Source: Rachycentron canadum
Lineage: Eukaryota; Chordata; Actinopteri; Carangiformes; Rachycentridae
NCBI GenBank assembly: GCA_038496675.1
Contig: CM076651.1
Location: forward strand, 4,488,037 to 4,552,036
Direction of reading: 5' to 3'
Length of the DNA stretch: 64,000 nt
This document shows positions 33,601-47,500 of the stretch, one piece after another. The position numbers were made by a program, and so were the translations under genes. Position 1 is the first letter of the stretch. The number at the start of each line of letters is the position of its first letter. The notes under the pieces are model-generated. The model was not told the origin of the DNA. It was given only the letters and a program-made list of their open reading frames with translations, and made no database searches.

Positions 33601-36600
33601 TGTGGAGACAGAGAGCGGAAAATAGAGAGTAAAGCCTCATTTTCTTCCCCCCGCTGCTGTGTCCAGTGTGATCCACACACTGCCACGCCTTCATTACAGT
33701 AGAATGAGCCTCTGTCCGTTGGTTTCATTATACAACGCACAGAGGCAAATGTAAATCCCTCTGCTTTTACAGTTCAGTGGCAGATAACGGGGGCATGCTT
33801 TAATGCTTGGCAGAGCTCATTACAATGCCTTTGTGGGAACTTTGCTGCGCTAACACACTAAAGAGTCTAGGGCTTCTTAGCTGCTCTGGCGCGGTGAAGA
33901 GTTTACACACTTCACGCAGTCGAGATGACAGCCTCGGCTCATAGTCCAGGCTGACCCAAGGCATGTGTTGGAGATTAGACAGAGAGGAGGCTCTGCCAAG
34001 GGATGGACAGAGGGCTGATTGAAGACAACAGGAGCGCATGCTGATGGGCAGTGAAACAGAAGCGGGAAATGATGATGAAGAATTGCTGCAGCAGCAATGG
34101 ATTAAGAAGTCTGACACAGGTAATCTTGTTTAAAGAGAAAGATCAAAGAGGAAGTGTGACACTCTATTAATGTGTCTCTTTTTCTTTGCTTCGCCAACCA
34201 AACAGTGACCATGGGGGGATTTTCGGTCTTTCCAGATAACAAGGAGACTGTGGGCCACGGAAAAACGGGTAATGGGGGCACACTGAATCCCAAACCAGAG
34301 CCTGCTCTGAGAGGACTGGGGCTAATTTATGGTTGAAGTGGTAGAACCTGTATTAGTCGGTCTCTTGTGGACTCAGAGGGACACTGACAAGCCTGTGCGA
34401 ATGCTTTTGCTTGTATAGGATTGTGTCTGTGGTCTGTGACTGTGTGTGTGTGTCCTTGTGTACCTGTCTGGATAGCTGGGAGGTTGTTGGCCCACAGCTC
34501 TGTGTTGTGCTGAAGGGCTCTGCTTGGCTGAATTTGTTCCAGACGGCGGAGCGTTGTCTGTGAAAACAACATTCATACAACACATCCACTTAGCTTGACA
34601 CACAGGGAAGACCGCAGCCTTGTGGTCTGCTGTTGCTACAAAGCAATCTTAAAAACCTCCTTTTAAATATTTTAATCTCAATTTTGAGAGCATCACCTTA
34701 TTCACAGAGGTTTCACAGAACTAAAACTGTCTCAGTGCCAACCTACCATCCTCAGGCACAACAGTGAGGGTGACAGAAGTGCCAGCATCCTTGATGAGCT
34801 GGACAATATCGTTGTGCGACAGCTCCATGATGGACAGGCCGTTGACAGCCGAGATTCGATCTCCCACCTTCATCTGACCTATACGGTCTGTAGGGCTGCC
34901 CTCAATTATACGACCAATCTTGTGAGGTATAACTGAAACAGAGAAATACAGAGAGATGACCACCACTTGCTTTGCATGTCTGATTCAATAAACCTAACAT
35001 AAAGACATTATAAGCAGACCTGTTACTGGGAATCTGGTCAATATATGTCCTCTAATTCAGAAAGAATAAAACTAAAGTGCACAGGATATTATCTGATGTA
35101 TTTTTACAAATATATTTTGATGAATTATGTTCATACATTTCAAAAACCGCTGACAAAACAATAGAAAAGATGACTAAACGTCTACAGCCATGTTAACGGC
35201 TGTATGAGGTTGTGCTTTTGCAGTGGTGCTTTGAGCTAAATGCTTCAGCATGCTAACATTAAGGCATTGACTTGCTGATGTTTAGCAGGTATAATACTTG
35301 CTATATTCATCCTCTTAGTTTAATTTGCAAGAATTTACTAATTAGCACTGAATGCAGCTGAGGCTGAGGGGACTACCATTAGGTCTGAAGGTATTTGGAC
35401 ATCAGTGCAAATTAGAGTTAGGGTTCGGGTTAGGATCGTATAAAAAAAAAACATGAAGGTTTGTGCCGATCGCCCTCTGGATGTGCAGATATTTAACTGT
35501 AACTGTAACGTGTAAAACCTTTATAGGGGAGCATCAAAGTCAGCAGAAGCTTGAGTTTCTGCGGATCAGGGCTGCTACGATATCAGTATAGGGTTATTGT
35601 GGCCAAGAGAATTGAATAAATGAATAAATGCATAATGATGTCTGTCAAATTCCTCTGTAACTTTGTTTAATGTGTGTCTTGTTTCTTTTTTCGTCTGTAA
35701 CTATAACTGTACAAAATCACGCAAAAAGAATCACACTTCATGGACAGTGAAATGGCAAATGAACTGATAAACAAAAGATCCATGAGACCTAACATCTTGC
35801 ATCACCATATTATCATGTGTGATATTAACATAGGCATATCAAAGAATATCAATATCAATGTTTCATTTTTTTAAACATCAGTTATTGTATAGCGACAACC
35901 TTCTCTCAGCTATTAATGTCTGCAAACACTATCATGGAGCCTTTCTCTCGGCCTTCTGTCAGCACAGACCAAAACCAATCAACAACCAAACCTCTTTTTT
36001 AAATGGTGCGGAAAGCCACACCATTTAAAAAGGTATATATAAAATATATAGAATATGTTTTTGCATATTTCTCACCTCCAGGTGGTGGCTTGTTCTTCGA
36101 GGTGAGGATGACGAAGCCGAAGCCCTCGTTGTCTTTGCGCTGCAGGGTAACGTCAAAGCACTCTGGCCGAGGGGACTGGGCCTGCTGGACAGCACTTGGC
36201 ACCTCGACACGAGGCATCTTGGGAGAACTACTGACCAGGGCGGATGCTACCTGGTGGGGCTGCTGACTGCTCTCCTCCTCTCCGCCACCATCTAAATGAC
36301 AATGCACAGGAAGATGAGGACATTTGTATATCGATGCATCTGAATCAAACTGCTATGGATGCAGTGTCTTTTCAGGATTTTATATGCAGTCACCAGCAGA
36401 GAAACACAAATGTTTTAGCGGTCATTCCAGTTTAAGTGACCTATATTATAATCCGCTGACAATTATTTTGGAAAAAAAACTCCCAATTTGTCTGTCTTGA
36501 GATCCTTCAGCGCGCAGTGGCTGCACTGAAGACAGCCGCTTTGCTGCGTTTATTGCACATATGAAATACAAGACTGTCAACTCTACACTTGAGATGAAAG

Positions 36601-39600
36601 CCATTTACAATTTGTTATTCATACGACAAGCTGATCTACCTCAATCTCTCATCATTGTGTGTTTGTTTTGCTGAGTCCCTGTTTTGTCAGCCGGCATCAG
36701 GGAATCTCTTTCTAAACCCCCCGCTTTGAAAGCACAAACCCTTACATGATTGATGCTTAATTTCTGCAACGTGATCAAAGCTGTTGTTGCAATACATCAA
36801 ATCCAAAGTAATTTCAAAAAGTGCTTGTACTATTCATGCAGAGGGTATTTGTAGGGGTAAACAAACCTGAATGCAGCAGGGGTTTGTGCTGGTGAAAAAG
36901 AATACTCAGCATATTCTTTTTTTTTTTTTTCTCTCCATCCTTTGAGATCAGCTCTACCAGCTGATCTAATCTTCACTGCCCTACACACAACTACAATCAG
37001 TCCCAACAGATAAACACAATGCAAACTATCTTCAGTTGTTACATAGTGTGCCAATTTTGCTTTTTTTTTTTTTTTTTTTTTTACCTGTTTAGGGAGATGA
37101 AATTTTTTTATTCACGTTCCTTTGATTTAGGTAAATACAGGAGCCTCTTTCTTTTCAGGTAAAATATCTGCATAGAACAAGTCAATTTTGGTTGGACTTC
37201 ATTTTTTCCACAAAATAATCCAGAACAAATTGAAAGGATTAGACAAATAAAAAAAGAAGAAAGCCTGGACCAAGGTTTTTACGCAGAGGTTCTCCTCCGG
37301 CATACCAATCTATACAAAAGGAGTAAACATGTTCTCAAGGAAAAGTAGAGATGATTGTTGAGAAGCAGACCCCACCTGAGTGTGCCAGCTTCCTGCGGAC
37401 CGTGAGCATTACTTGGCCGTTGCGGGCGGCGTTGGTCATCAGCTCCAGCACTTGTTTGTGGGATTTGCCCTTGACTGGCACGCCGTCTATACAGAGCAGC
37501 TCATCCCCTGCCCGCAGGCGGCCATCTTTCTCAGCCGCACCGAGTGGCACGATGGCACCGATGTACACCTGTGGAGGGAACCCGGGTGTAAGAGAAGCAG
37601 CTTTGACACACATCTGAGCCAAAGCGAGCATGGAGATTGGCTGGTGTTGTGGTAAATAAATCCTCTCAGTTGCTCTGAGCATTCAATGCTGTGTTTCCTA
37701 TCTGTAAAGTAGAGGTTTACTGCTTTTTTTGACAATCTATTTCCTCATTGTCCTCGAGCAGCAACTACTGCGACTGAGTGCAGCTCCAGTATTGATTCGC
37801 TTGGTGTCTGACTGGTATTCTCTCATATCTGAGGCTTTGGGATTTTAGCAGCACGCCAAGCCTGGTTGTAAACAGTCGGCCTGCGCTGGTTTGCTACCTA
37901 CCGGCTGATCTGGCCCCTCGCCTCCAAGGACTCTGAAGCCAAAGCCCGACTCCTGGTTCCTTTTGATGAACACGTCCAGGTCCTTAGTATTAGGAGCTGC
38001 AGAGAGGAGAGAAGAGCAAACAGTCATGTATTATGTGTTGCTGGACATGTGAGCAATTATATAATGGAAGTGGCTATAAGCCTGCATTCGAGGCCAGGGA
38101 CGTCAGCTAAAGAAATAACACCTGGCTTCGATAACACAGATTTTTTTTTATTATTCCTTCATAAAATAAATTTTAACAGCTGATACACTTTGTGTATCAG
38201 CTGATTATCAAAAGAAAATTAACTGCAAGTTCAGAATAGATTTGAAGTCATTTATCAAGTAAAAATAAATCATTTGCTGGTTATAGCTTCTCAAATGTAA
38301 AGATGTTTTGTTCTGTATGGTTTCAATGATGTTGTTGACATCATGATGTTGATGTTGTCGACGTTTAGACTCAGAGCGTGTAAAAAGGCATCATTATTTC
38401 TGACACCACATTATTATGACAAACTGAAAATTGTTTGCCAGATTAACAGAAAATTGTTAAGTGCGAGTCTGAGGTCCACCAGTTATGTTTTCAACAAGTG
38501 AGTCGTGAGCCACCATGGGCTTAAACCCCACTCACGCTTGCTGTCCAACATGGCCTTGGATTTGAGGTAGAGCTCAGACGCGTCCGGTTTGGGTGAAGAC
38601 GAGGGCAAGGTGTTGGCAGGGAGAAGCGGAGTGGGGGGTATCTCCGGCTGACCGAAGGCCTCTGTGCTGTTGATCACCTCCTGCCGGTGGGGCTGCGTTA
38701 TGGGCTGGGGGCACGAGTGGGGCAGTTGCTGAGGCGCAGGATGGGTTGCTTGTTGAGGGGCAGGCTGGGATATGGGAGCTGTGCACTGCAACGCACAAAA
38801 AAAAAATGATATATGAATAAACAATAAGGCACCGTGCACTGCATCTTTATTCTTGTCCATGTATAATATGCTTTATTAACAATAGCATAATAGTAGTATA
38901 ATAAATTCAGAATTTATGTCAGTGATTTCTGTTAAAGGGAAGGAGGGCGAAAACTGATTTCAGGTCTAGAATGAAATGTTCAAACAGCTCTTAACTTTCA
39001 AAACAGCAACTATGTGGAATAATTCAGTCCCGAACCAGTGAAACAGTATGAGTAAGCCTGTTGCTGCCTCAGCTCCTCTCTATTTTGGGAGTGCATCATG
39101 GAGGAGCAGCAGCACAGGAACAAGCTGTTGAACATGGCATATCATCTTAAACACCCATACACAGAGGGATGTTAAGTTGCTGTTTGCCAGGAGCCAGCAT
39201 ATTTACCCACATGCAGCTCCAGAAATAACAGCCTGGCTAATGTGGGCTCCCTGAATAATGTAGCTAACAACAGTTACCACAGCATGTACACACACACACA
39301 CACACAAACACACACACTCACACTGAGTGGTGCTTGTGAGGAACTGAGATGAAGTTAAAACCTTTTTTTGTTAAATAATTCAGCAGCAGTTAGTCTTAAG
39401 TATATGCTTTGTTTCATGCAGAAGCATGAGAACCCCCCCCCCAAAAAAAAAGAATAAAAATGGCTTTAACTTACTGGTTTGAGCGATTTCACAGGAGATG
39501 TCTGACCTGTGGGCAGAGATGCAGATTAAAGTATAAATTCAGTTTATTAAGAAAACTGCAGCAAACGTCTGTGATCAAATACATGGCTTACAGGCATACG

Positions 39601-42600
39601 GGATGAGTTTGGACAGTCCCACAGTATTTCTCCTCACTATACTGACCCATTAGCCTCTAGTGGCAGAGCTTCACAGTACATCTTCTCCCACTTCATATGA
39701 ACCTTGTTCTGCACTTTATCACTTTGCGTACTCGCCTGGAGGTTTTCAAAGCATTTTCTCATACCTCTCCCTGCTCTCCTCTGTCTTTGAGTCATGGTGT
39801 AGGCCAGCCAGTAGGGGACAGTATAGTCCAGTAGCAAAAAATGCATAAAAACGTCACCGTGGGATGGGAGACACAGAGGTGACCCTAAACCATGGGAAAG
39901 CATGCACTTGTCTGGGTTAAACCAGCCAAATGTTTCTACTGTTCGACCACTAGAACAACTATAACTGCTCCGATTGGCTGTAGCTTTCAAGATATGTCAT
40001 TTTACATTAATGATTGTGGAGATTTAGGCAAAAATCATTATGTTTTATTTTTTTTTTTTTACAGTAAATGTACCAGCTGTGCCTCCTACTGACAGCCCAG
40101 TATGATAACACATTGTATCTCAGGCGCTGGGCACAGTACATATCCCACTGGGAAGAGCAATTGGTCTCGTTTACACATTTGAATCCAGGACAGGGAGCAG
40201 GGCCAAATAATTTCCTGTTTCATTTCTGTCTGCCGCTGTTATCGGAAGGGAGTTCTAGCCCCTGGCTGGGAGTAAAGCCTAACCTAATCCTGGTCTGTGG
40301 GTGACCTGAGGGAAGCCCTGCAGCACTGCTCCTTTCAGTCCTGGAAAGCTGTGATCTCCTGCTCCTTTCTAAAGCAGCAACACAAACATACATGCACACA
40401 CATGCCTTACACGTGCAAATGTATCATAAAATACATGTAAGGCTGGCACACAACAGCAAAAAAAAAAAGAAAAAAAGAAAAAAAAAAGTTAATAAGAGAG
40501 GGACATAAACACACACAGGACAAGCCCCTGGAGCTCAGAGCAGAGCCCAGCTGAGCACATCTGATATGTGGGTGCAACACTGATCTCCTGTATCTAGGCT
40601 ACTGCACTGCAGCAAAGGCAAGAAGCAAGTAGCCCTTCAAATCAGTGAAAGCCTCAAGTAAGAAGAAGGGCAATGATTGCCCACCATGCTCCGTCTCTCC
40701 TGCCTGCCCTCTCTCTTTCTCTACGAGCAGCAAGTGAATCACAGAAACTGCCACTTCTCTGCGCCTTCCCAGCATGGCTCACCACGTGACTAAGCATGAC
40801 TCGCTCCCTGTTTGGGAAGGCGCATGGTGGATGATGCAGAGTTGGGGGGGACCGAACCGTGAAATTGCTTTATTTAACATAGGGAAAGTCTGTGTGTCCG
40901 AGAAATATCGGCTGAACACCTCTGTCCTGTTATTTATAAGTTCAAACACTGAATCTCAACTTCTGCTGTGAAGGCGGCTGTCAGTGCTGGTTGGATAACG
41001 TCTCTTTCTCACTGTCTTAAGAAATTAATTTCAAATCCAGAGGGTGGGCTTCTCACCCCTATTGTTTCACTTGTTACTTTCTTTCAGGGAAAAGCGAAAA
41101 AAAGAACCAGACTACAGGCGACACAAAGCTGCATGGGGATTAAAATGATTTCAGAAGCATGGGAATAAAGCACAAGACTATCTCCGGGCACTAACACCTG
41201 TTTGTTGTTCAGTAACCTGAGTAGATTAATATAGACAGCAGAGATTTAACAGCAGAGATGTCACAGCATCAGCGCTGCAAACCTGCCGGCTGTGACATAC
41301 TTCTAAGGATTAGTTCAATGTTACGGGCTTACCTGCGGCGACAGTGTACACCTGAGTGTAGCAATGCGAGCTGTCATTTCTGCCTGACTCACCTCCTCTA
41401 AGCACCAGCACGTTGACCTCGCTGCCCACAGGCAGGTCTTTGAGGATGTCCACCACCTGCGAGTGGCTCAGCGTCTGGACGTTCTGTCTGTTGATCTCCT
41501 TGATGACATCGCCCTTCAACAGGCCGCGGCACCACTGTGCGTCCAGGATCATCTTCACCTTTTGGCCAAGGGGGCAATCCGCGATGGCAAAGCCAAAACC
41601 TCCGGGACCTTTCACCAGCGGCACGCTCACCAGCTCTGGCTGTAGCAGAGTGGGGTCAGGGCCTTCTTGGTGAGGAAGGTGGTGGTGGTGATGGTGTTGG
41701 TGGGGATGAGGATGGTGGTGGTGGCGTCCCCCGTTGGTCATGGGTGGCACTGCAGCAGTCTGCCTGGAGAGGGTTCCTCCATCTGGTACTGTGTAGTGAG
41801 GGTCCTGTAGCGTGGAGGTGGGGGGCGAAGAAGGGGAGGTCTCCTTGGAGGTGCCCAGGCCTCCTGAGGTCTCCTCACTGTTGCTGGAGTCCTCAGGCAG
41901 GGGGTAGCCCCGGCACAGGACCATGTCCACATACTGGTTGATCGGGATGGACTGGAACATCTGCACCACATCAGCATGGGTCTTTCCCAGCACACATGTC
42001 CCATTGATTTCCACAATCACGTCACCTAATAGAAGAACAAAGAGCTTTTACACATCTGTGAAACAAACTGGAAATATCACTACAAACAGGCAAATTAAAA
42101 GAAGTACAAAACAAGAGGCAATGATGTCAAAGACTAAGTGAAATAGTCATCCAGCTGGATTACATTAGCAGAATCTGTATCTGCTCGTCTCTGTTCTTCC
42201 AACGCTAAAAACTTATAGACGTTAATGAGGATTGAGAGAACAAGGGAGAGAGCAAAAGAGAACAAGATCACTGACACGCTGTCCGCTTCTTCCTCCTTTC
42301 ATCTCTGTGTGAGAGGAGACTCTCATCACCCCTGGCCTGGCTGAGATATTGGCCTGAATGTTGGTCTGAATTGCTGACTGCGTAGTTGGCTGGGATGCAG
42401 ACCACCTACGCAATCAATACCCACACCCAGCAAACACAGCTAAGATTTCACTCTTCAAATGAGCTCCATATCCCGATGTAGTGCCTGATGAGACTCACTA
42501 AACATAGATCTAATGGCGTATCTAGTGACTAAGCATCCACAAGTTAATACAAAAATGGCAAATTGTAAAATATAGTCTGAGAAAGTTCAAAGACGATCAT

Positions 42601-44490
42601 AAATAAATGGGCTGGAGTCAGTAAGTCTTCAATTCGAAAGAAAGCTATGTCACCTTGTTACAGTCCACCACTTGCTATTATAACGCAGTGAAATTAATTA
42701 CTTTAATTTTTTGGTTAAATCAATTACCCTCCTTCTCGAGGGAAATGAAATACTGAAAATAATTACTCTCTGTTCCACTTTCATGTTGACTCTCAGCAGC
42801 AGCACTGGTGTGGTTAAGACTCTTCAGTGGGATCAATATTCCTGTAATGTGATTCCTGAGGCACTTCACTAACTAGTAAGAAAAAATAAACTGCTAAAAC
42901 TATCATGCACATGACCACAGCAACCAAGGAGCTACTAACAGGCGGCTGCTGGCATGAGTGAGACCGGCGAAGCTGCATGTAATAAACGCATATGTGCACT
43001 GTAAGGGCATCGCGCTTCTTGCCGTGAAAAGACATGACGGTCCGCAAGCCTGTTAAATCTCTAATATATGACAGCACATAAAATCTGGGTGTCAGCCATA
43101 AACGGAACGTGTGCTTTACTGACGGAAGTTTCCTATATTTAGATCCGCTCCACTGAACGTTGCCCATAAACATTTGTCTTTGCTTGATCAAGCAATGTGA
43201 CATTCACGGTGAAGAGCCCGTCCTGTGTTTTCCCTCTAAATGTGCTTGTTTGTGTGTACCCAGGGTACATAAAACTGCATTATGTACAGTACGCATGCTG
43301 CTGCCAAGCCGGAGTGTCACTGTGTGCATAGGCACACATGCCATGCAAACATGTGAGTGTGACGCTGGATTATGTTTTGTTTTATTACACAAGGCCTACT
43401 CCTCTGTCCTTACCTCTTCCTTCTGGCAGTTCCACCTTGTATGACTTGGCATTAGGGTCATGTACAGCAGGACGCCCTCTAACTGCCATGACAGAGCGCA
43501 ATCCAGATACATTTTTTTTTTTTTCTGTGGGGGGAAGGTTACCTGAGGCGATCTTGTTGTCATGTGCGGCAGGCCCATCTGGAAGGACGTTTTTGACCTG
43601 CAGGAACTCGTCAGGTCGGTCTCCTCCAATGATGGTGAACCCAAAGCCCTGGGGGCTTTTTCTAAGCGCTGTCTGCAGGATGGATCCCTGGAGCTGAGAG
43701 GGGTCTCGCGTGAAGCCTCGCACTCCCCTACCTGGCTCTTCTGTTCAGAGGATGAAAGAGGAGATTGACAAGAGGTAATGGATAAGGACATCGAGAAAAA
43801 TATTTTTATTAACGAGCTAATTGCCTTTATTACATTATACTCAATTTTTTGTGTCATCTACTAAAATCTGTTAGCCTACTTTAACATATCACACAGTTCT
43901 AGTAACAATAACTAGTGAGACGTAACATTCAGCTTTTATATCATACTTCAAAATGGAGTCAGTGCCATTACATCTACAGATGAGAGCATCACGTCTTTAA
44001 GGTTCACAGGTTTACACGAGGTACAGAAGCTTGTACGTGTTTTCAAAGCCTGGAATATGGAGGGAAACTGAAAAGCCTCCTCATAAATTGCCACCTGTCT
44101 CCATCATAGCAACATTTGCACGGTGACACCGTGTCTGACGGTACATCACTCTCTGCTGGTAATTACACAAACAGTCTAAGGACACGCAATTTAGATGCAA
44201 ACTCAAACCAATCACAATCTCACACACACACACACACACACACAGATAAAACTACAACTGCTCTGTTTGAAAAACCAATAAACATCCTGTCATTACAGAA
44301 TGTCTATATTTTGAACCAGACCTGCCACAAACATCCAATTCCTTTAACTGCAGTGATCAATCTGTCCTCAGGCGCGCCTGACATTCTCCAGGTAAACTTT
44401 TCATTGCAAATTTCCATTGTGGAGTTGGGTAGAAACGTGTAAATGGGGCAACTTTGTAGAAGACAGGAAAGGGATTATATTAGACAGTGC

Positions 44491-44521
<31 letters not shown>

Positions 44522-47500
44522 TGAGAAAGAAGAGGAGGATAAGAGCAATGAGACAGAGAGAAATCGAGTTAGCCTTGACAGAAAGAGGGAAATTCTGACT
44601 AAATCCTAGCTTGCCCTTCCCTGTGGTGCGAGCCTATGAGATTGTGAGTTATGTGATGTGTCCCTGCACACTGGGCTTGTTCTCTGACAGTTCCCACACT
44701 GATAGATGGTGCGACATCAATCTCATTAGGGAGGGTACGGATAGAAGCGCACTCCTCCCCAACCCCCTTCTTCCCCCCTGCCTCCAACACAACTCTCAAT
44801 GTGTCATGGGATCGCGATTTGCATAACTGCACAGCAATTGGCAAATGAATGTGCCCGCTCTGAAGAAAAAAAAAAAAAAAAAAAAAAAATCATGCCAAGT
44901 ATGATTAAGATGGCTTTCCTGCATTGGAGCTGTGCCACAGAGATATTTTCAGGCTTGTATGTGTAATTTTGTGTTGCATATGTGTATATAAGCATACACA
45001 AGCAAAAAACATGGGCTTTCTCATGACAACTTAAGGTGTGAGCGTGTGTGCAATATGAATGCTGTTTGACAACATTAAGCCCCTTCAGACTGCCCAGGCG
45101 TTCCCCGTTCACACACTATGTCAAGAAACTGTCAACACTGTTTCTTACATGATCACCATGAAAGCAACACTGACAGAGGGGTAGGAGAGGAGACAGGGTA
45201 GGAGGGAGAGAAGAAGAGGCTGGAGTGGGGTGGGGAGGGGGCTACACACCAAAGCCATGTTTACATGGTCTTGATTAAGCTGTGGGCCACAGAGGGACAG
45301 TCTGTATTCTCAGGGGTGAAGTGATTATATGAAATGTCAGACAGGATTGTCAGCGCTGTAATTATGGCTGAGCAGAGTGCTGTGCTTTGCTCCTCTGCTT
45401 TGCGGCATTGTCTGGGAGGTCAGGCTCGCCAGCCTTGTCAAAACAGTGTTTAGGAGCCACCTCACGCGCGTCCACACACTTGCACAAGACCACTAGCCAT
45501 TAATTCTCATTAACAAGGGCGGGAAGGTGCAGAACGGGCACCGGGGAGGCAGTTGAAGCTGCAGGCGGTGGGCACACAAGGGGAAATATCATCCACAGAC
45601 TGCAGAGAGGCTCAGCTGTGGGAGGTGGGGTCTGCATGCAACAGAGTGAGGCAGACAGTTCTGTCCAACGCGTGTCTGAAACACAGAGGCGAGTTTGAAT
45701 ACTAATGCATTTATGCTTTGTGTGTTTGTGTGTGCGATTATTCTTACTCATGTTAACACAGGGCCTGCACTTCTCAGGCGTTTACATTGACTGTGGACAG
45801 AGTGAGCAGACAGTCGTTCAGCATTCACCACAGGTGGTATATGATGAACAGATGACCCAGTAGAAATGCAATTTGTGATCATGAGTCACTCTCAACCTCT
45901 GTCACCTCTTTCTCCTTCACCGTCTCTCCTCTCTCCCTCCCTGCCTCTGTTCTAACGAGAGATCTTTGAACTGAGGTGAATGACTGGGGCAAAAGCATTT
46001 TCAAAGAGACCTCGGGGCCCTCCCTATTTCATATCTACTTGTCAAAATGAATTCAGCCGCCCAGTGAAGCGCTGCTCCATTATTCAAATTGAATATCATT
46101 GCTTTAGAGGCTATGGGCTGTTTATCAACTGTTAGAACATCTTCTAGACAGACATCTCAGCAAGAAGGAGATGATAAAAGTGCTCCAATATTTGGATAAC
46201 ACATCTGCCTTGTTATGTATGTTTTTTTCTGCAGTGAACAAAAAGCAAGAACTACAGAGAAGGAACCTGTGTCTTTGCAACACCTTTGGGAAGGCAGAAA
46301 GAGGAGGGAGCTCAGCCCAGTGTAAAAGCAAATGACCTATAACGGTGGTTCTCAAGGCCCTCAAGGGCCCTTTATGGGGTTCCTGGAGTCCCCAGCAAAA
46401 GGGAGAATAATTCATTTTCATGACATTTTCTGTTATAAAACGTCTAAAAGCAAAAATCTTGTCAGATAGGTACCCTAGGACATAATCTTAACAAATGCGG
46501 GTCTGTGATCTAATTTGAGTCAGTTTAGGGGTCGATGTAAAAAATTTTGAGAGCCACTGACCTATAGCACAAAAAGGACCACCAATGGCTTCCACCATTT
46601 ATTTAACCATTATGAGTAATAAAATGTTGTTCAGTTAAGGCTGAAATCTGTTTTTAAGAGTCCCATTGTCAGTAATACTTTTTTGAAGACTGCACCTGTC
46701 AGTCTATAGCTACGCTACCAGCTCTGCGAAGCTGTACTTCCATGTTCTGTATTTACCAAGCACAGCTAACCTGTGAGCTAAAGGCTAATGTTAACGTTCA
46801 CAATGAAAATGTGAGCGTGTTGATAACAGCTGATATAATGTTCACTGTGTTTTCCATCTGTATCATGTTAGCATGCTAACATTTATTAATTACCACTAAA
46901 GCCAAAGTGTATCTGAGGCTGACAGCGGGTTTGACGGTGTTTTATAGGTTTTTAATGCCAAACCTTTGAACAAATTTAAATTCTGACCTGTTGATGGTGC
47001 CATATTAAAAGATAGGGGATGGCCAAAGTTATTACAATTCACTCTGACTATCAAATAGCTAGACAATTCACTCAAAGGAACAGATGTCAACCTCAGGGTG
47101 GCACTTAAGTAAAAGTATGGGTTTTTACTAAAGTCAGCAGGATTGTGTATCAGATTTAATTTTAATCCATCCCACAGTTGTTGAGATCTTTCAACCCAGG
47201 CTAAAAGGAGACTGACCGACATTGGAGCCAGACTGCTAGCAGTAAAATATCATGACAATGAGGTTTTGATTTCTCTTGAGAATCATTTAAATCAAGACTG
47301 AAATTCATCCCATGTGGTATTTTGTGCCGCCCTCTCTCTCTCTCTTACATTCCAGGATGCAATTTAGAGAAAATGATCTCACTTCCTGTCCATTTCCGAT
47401 GACCAACGAGACGAAAACTTCCTGTCCCTCAATCTAAACAATGAAATTTCATTTAAATATGGCAAAACTGACTCCAAATCAATATAAAACCACGATAAAG

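Noticed and set aside
33800..34117. 105-codon minus-strand open frame in a MAGI3 intron
   Set aside because: Does not join in phase to neighbours and resembles nothing in MAGI proteins; treated as chance.
41537..41941. 134-codon plus-strand Gly/Trp-rich open frame
   Set aside because: Antisense of the MAGI3 PDZ1-PDZ2 exon, produced by its His/Pro-rich codons.
42814..43203. 129-codon minus-strand open frame with a hydrophobic stretch in a MAGI3 intron
   Set aside because: Looks briefly like a membrane segment (VVMCMIVLAVYFFLLV) but has no homologous context or supported splice sites, and sits between two in-phase MAGI3 exons.
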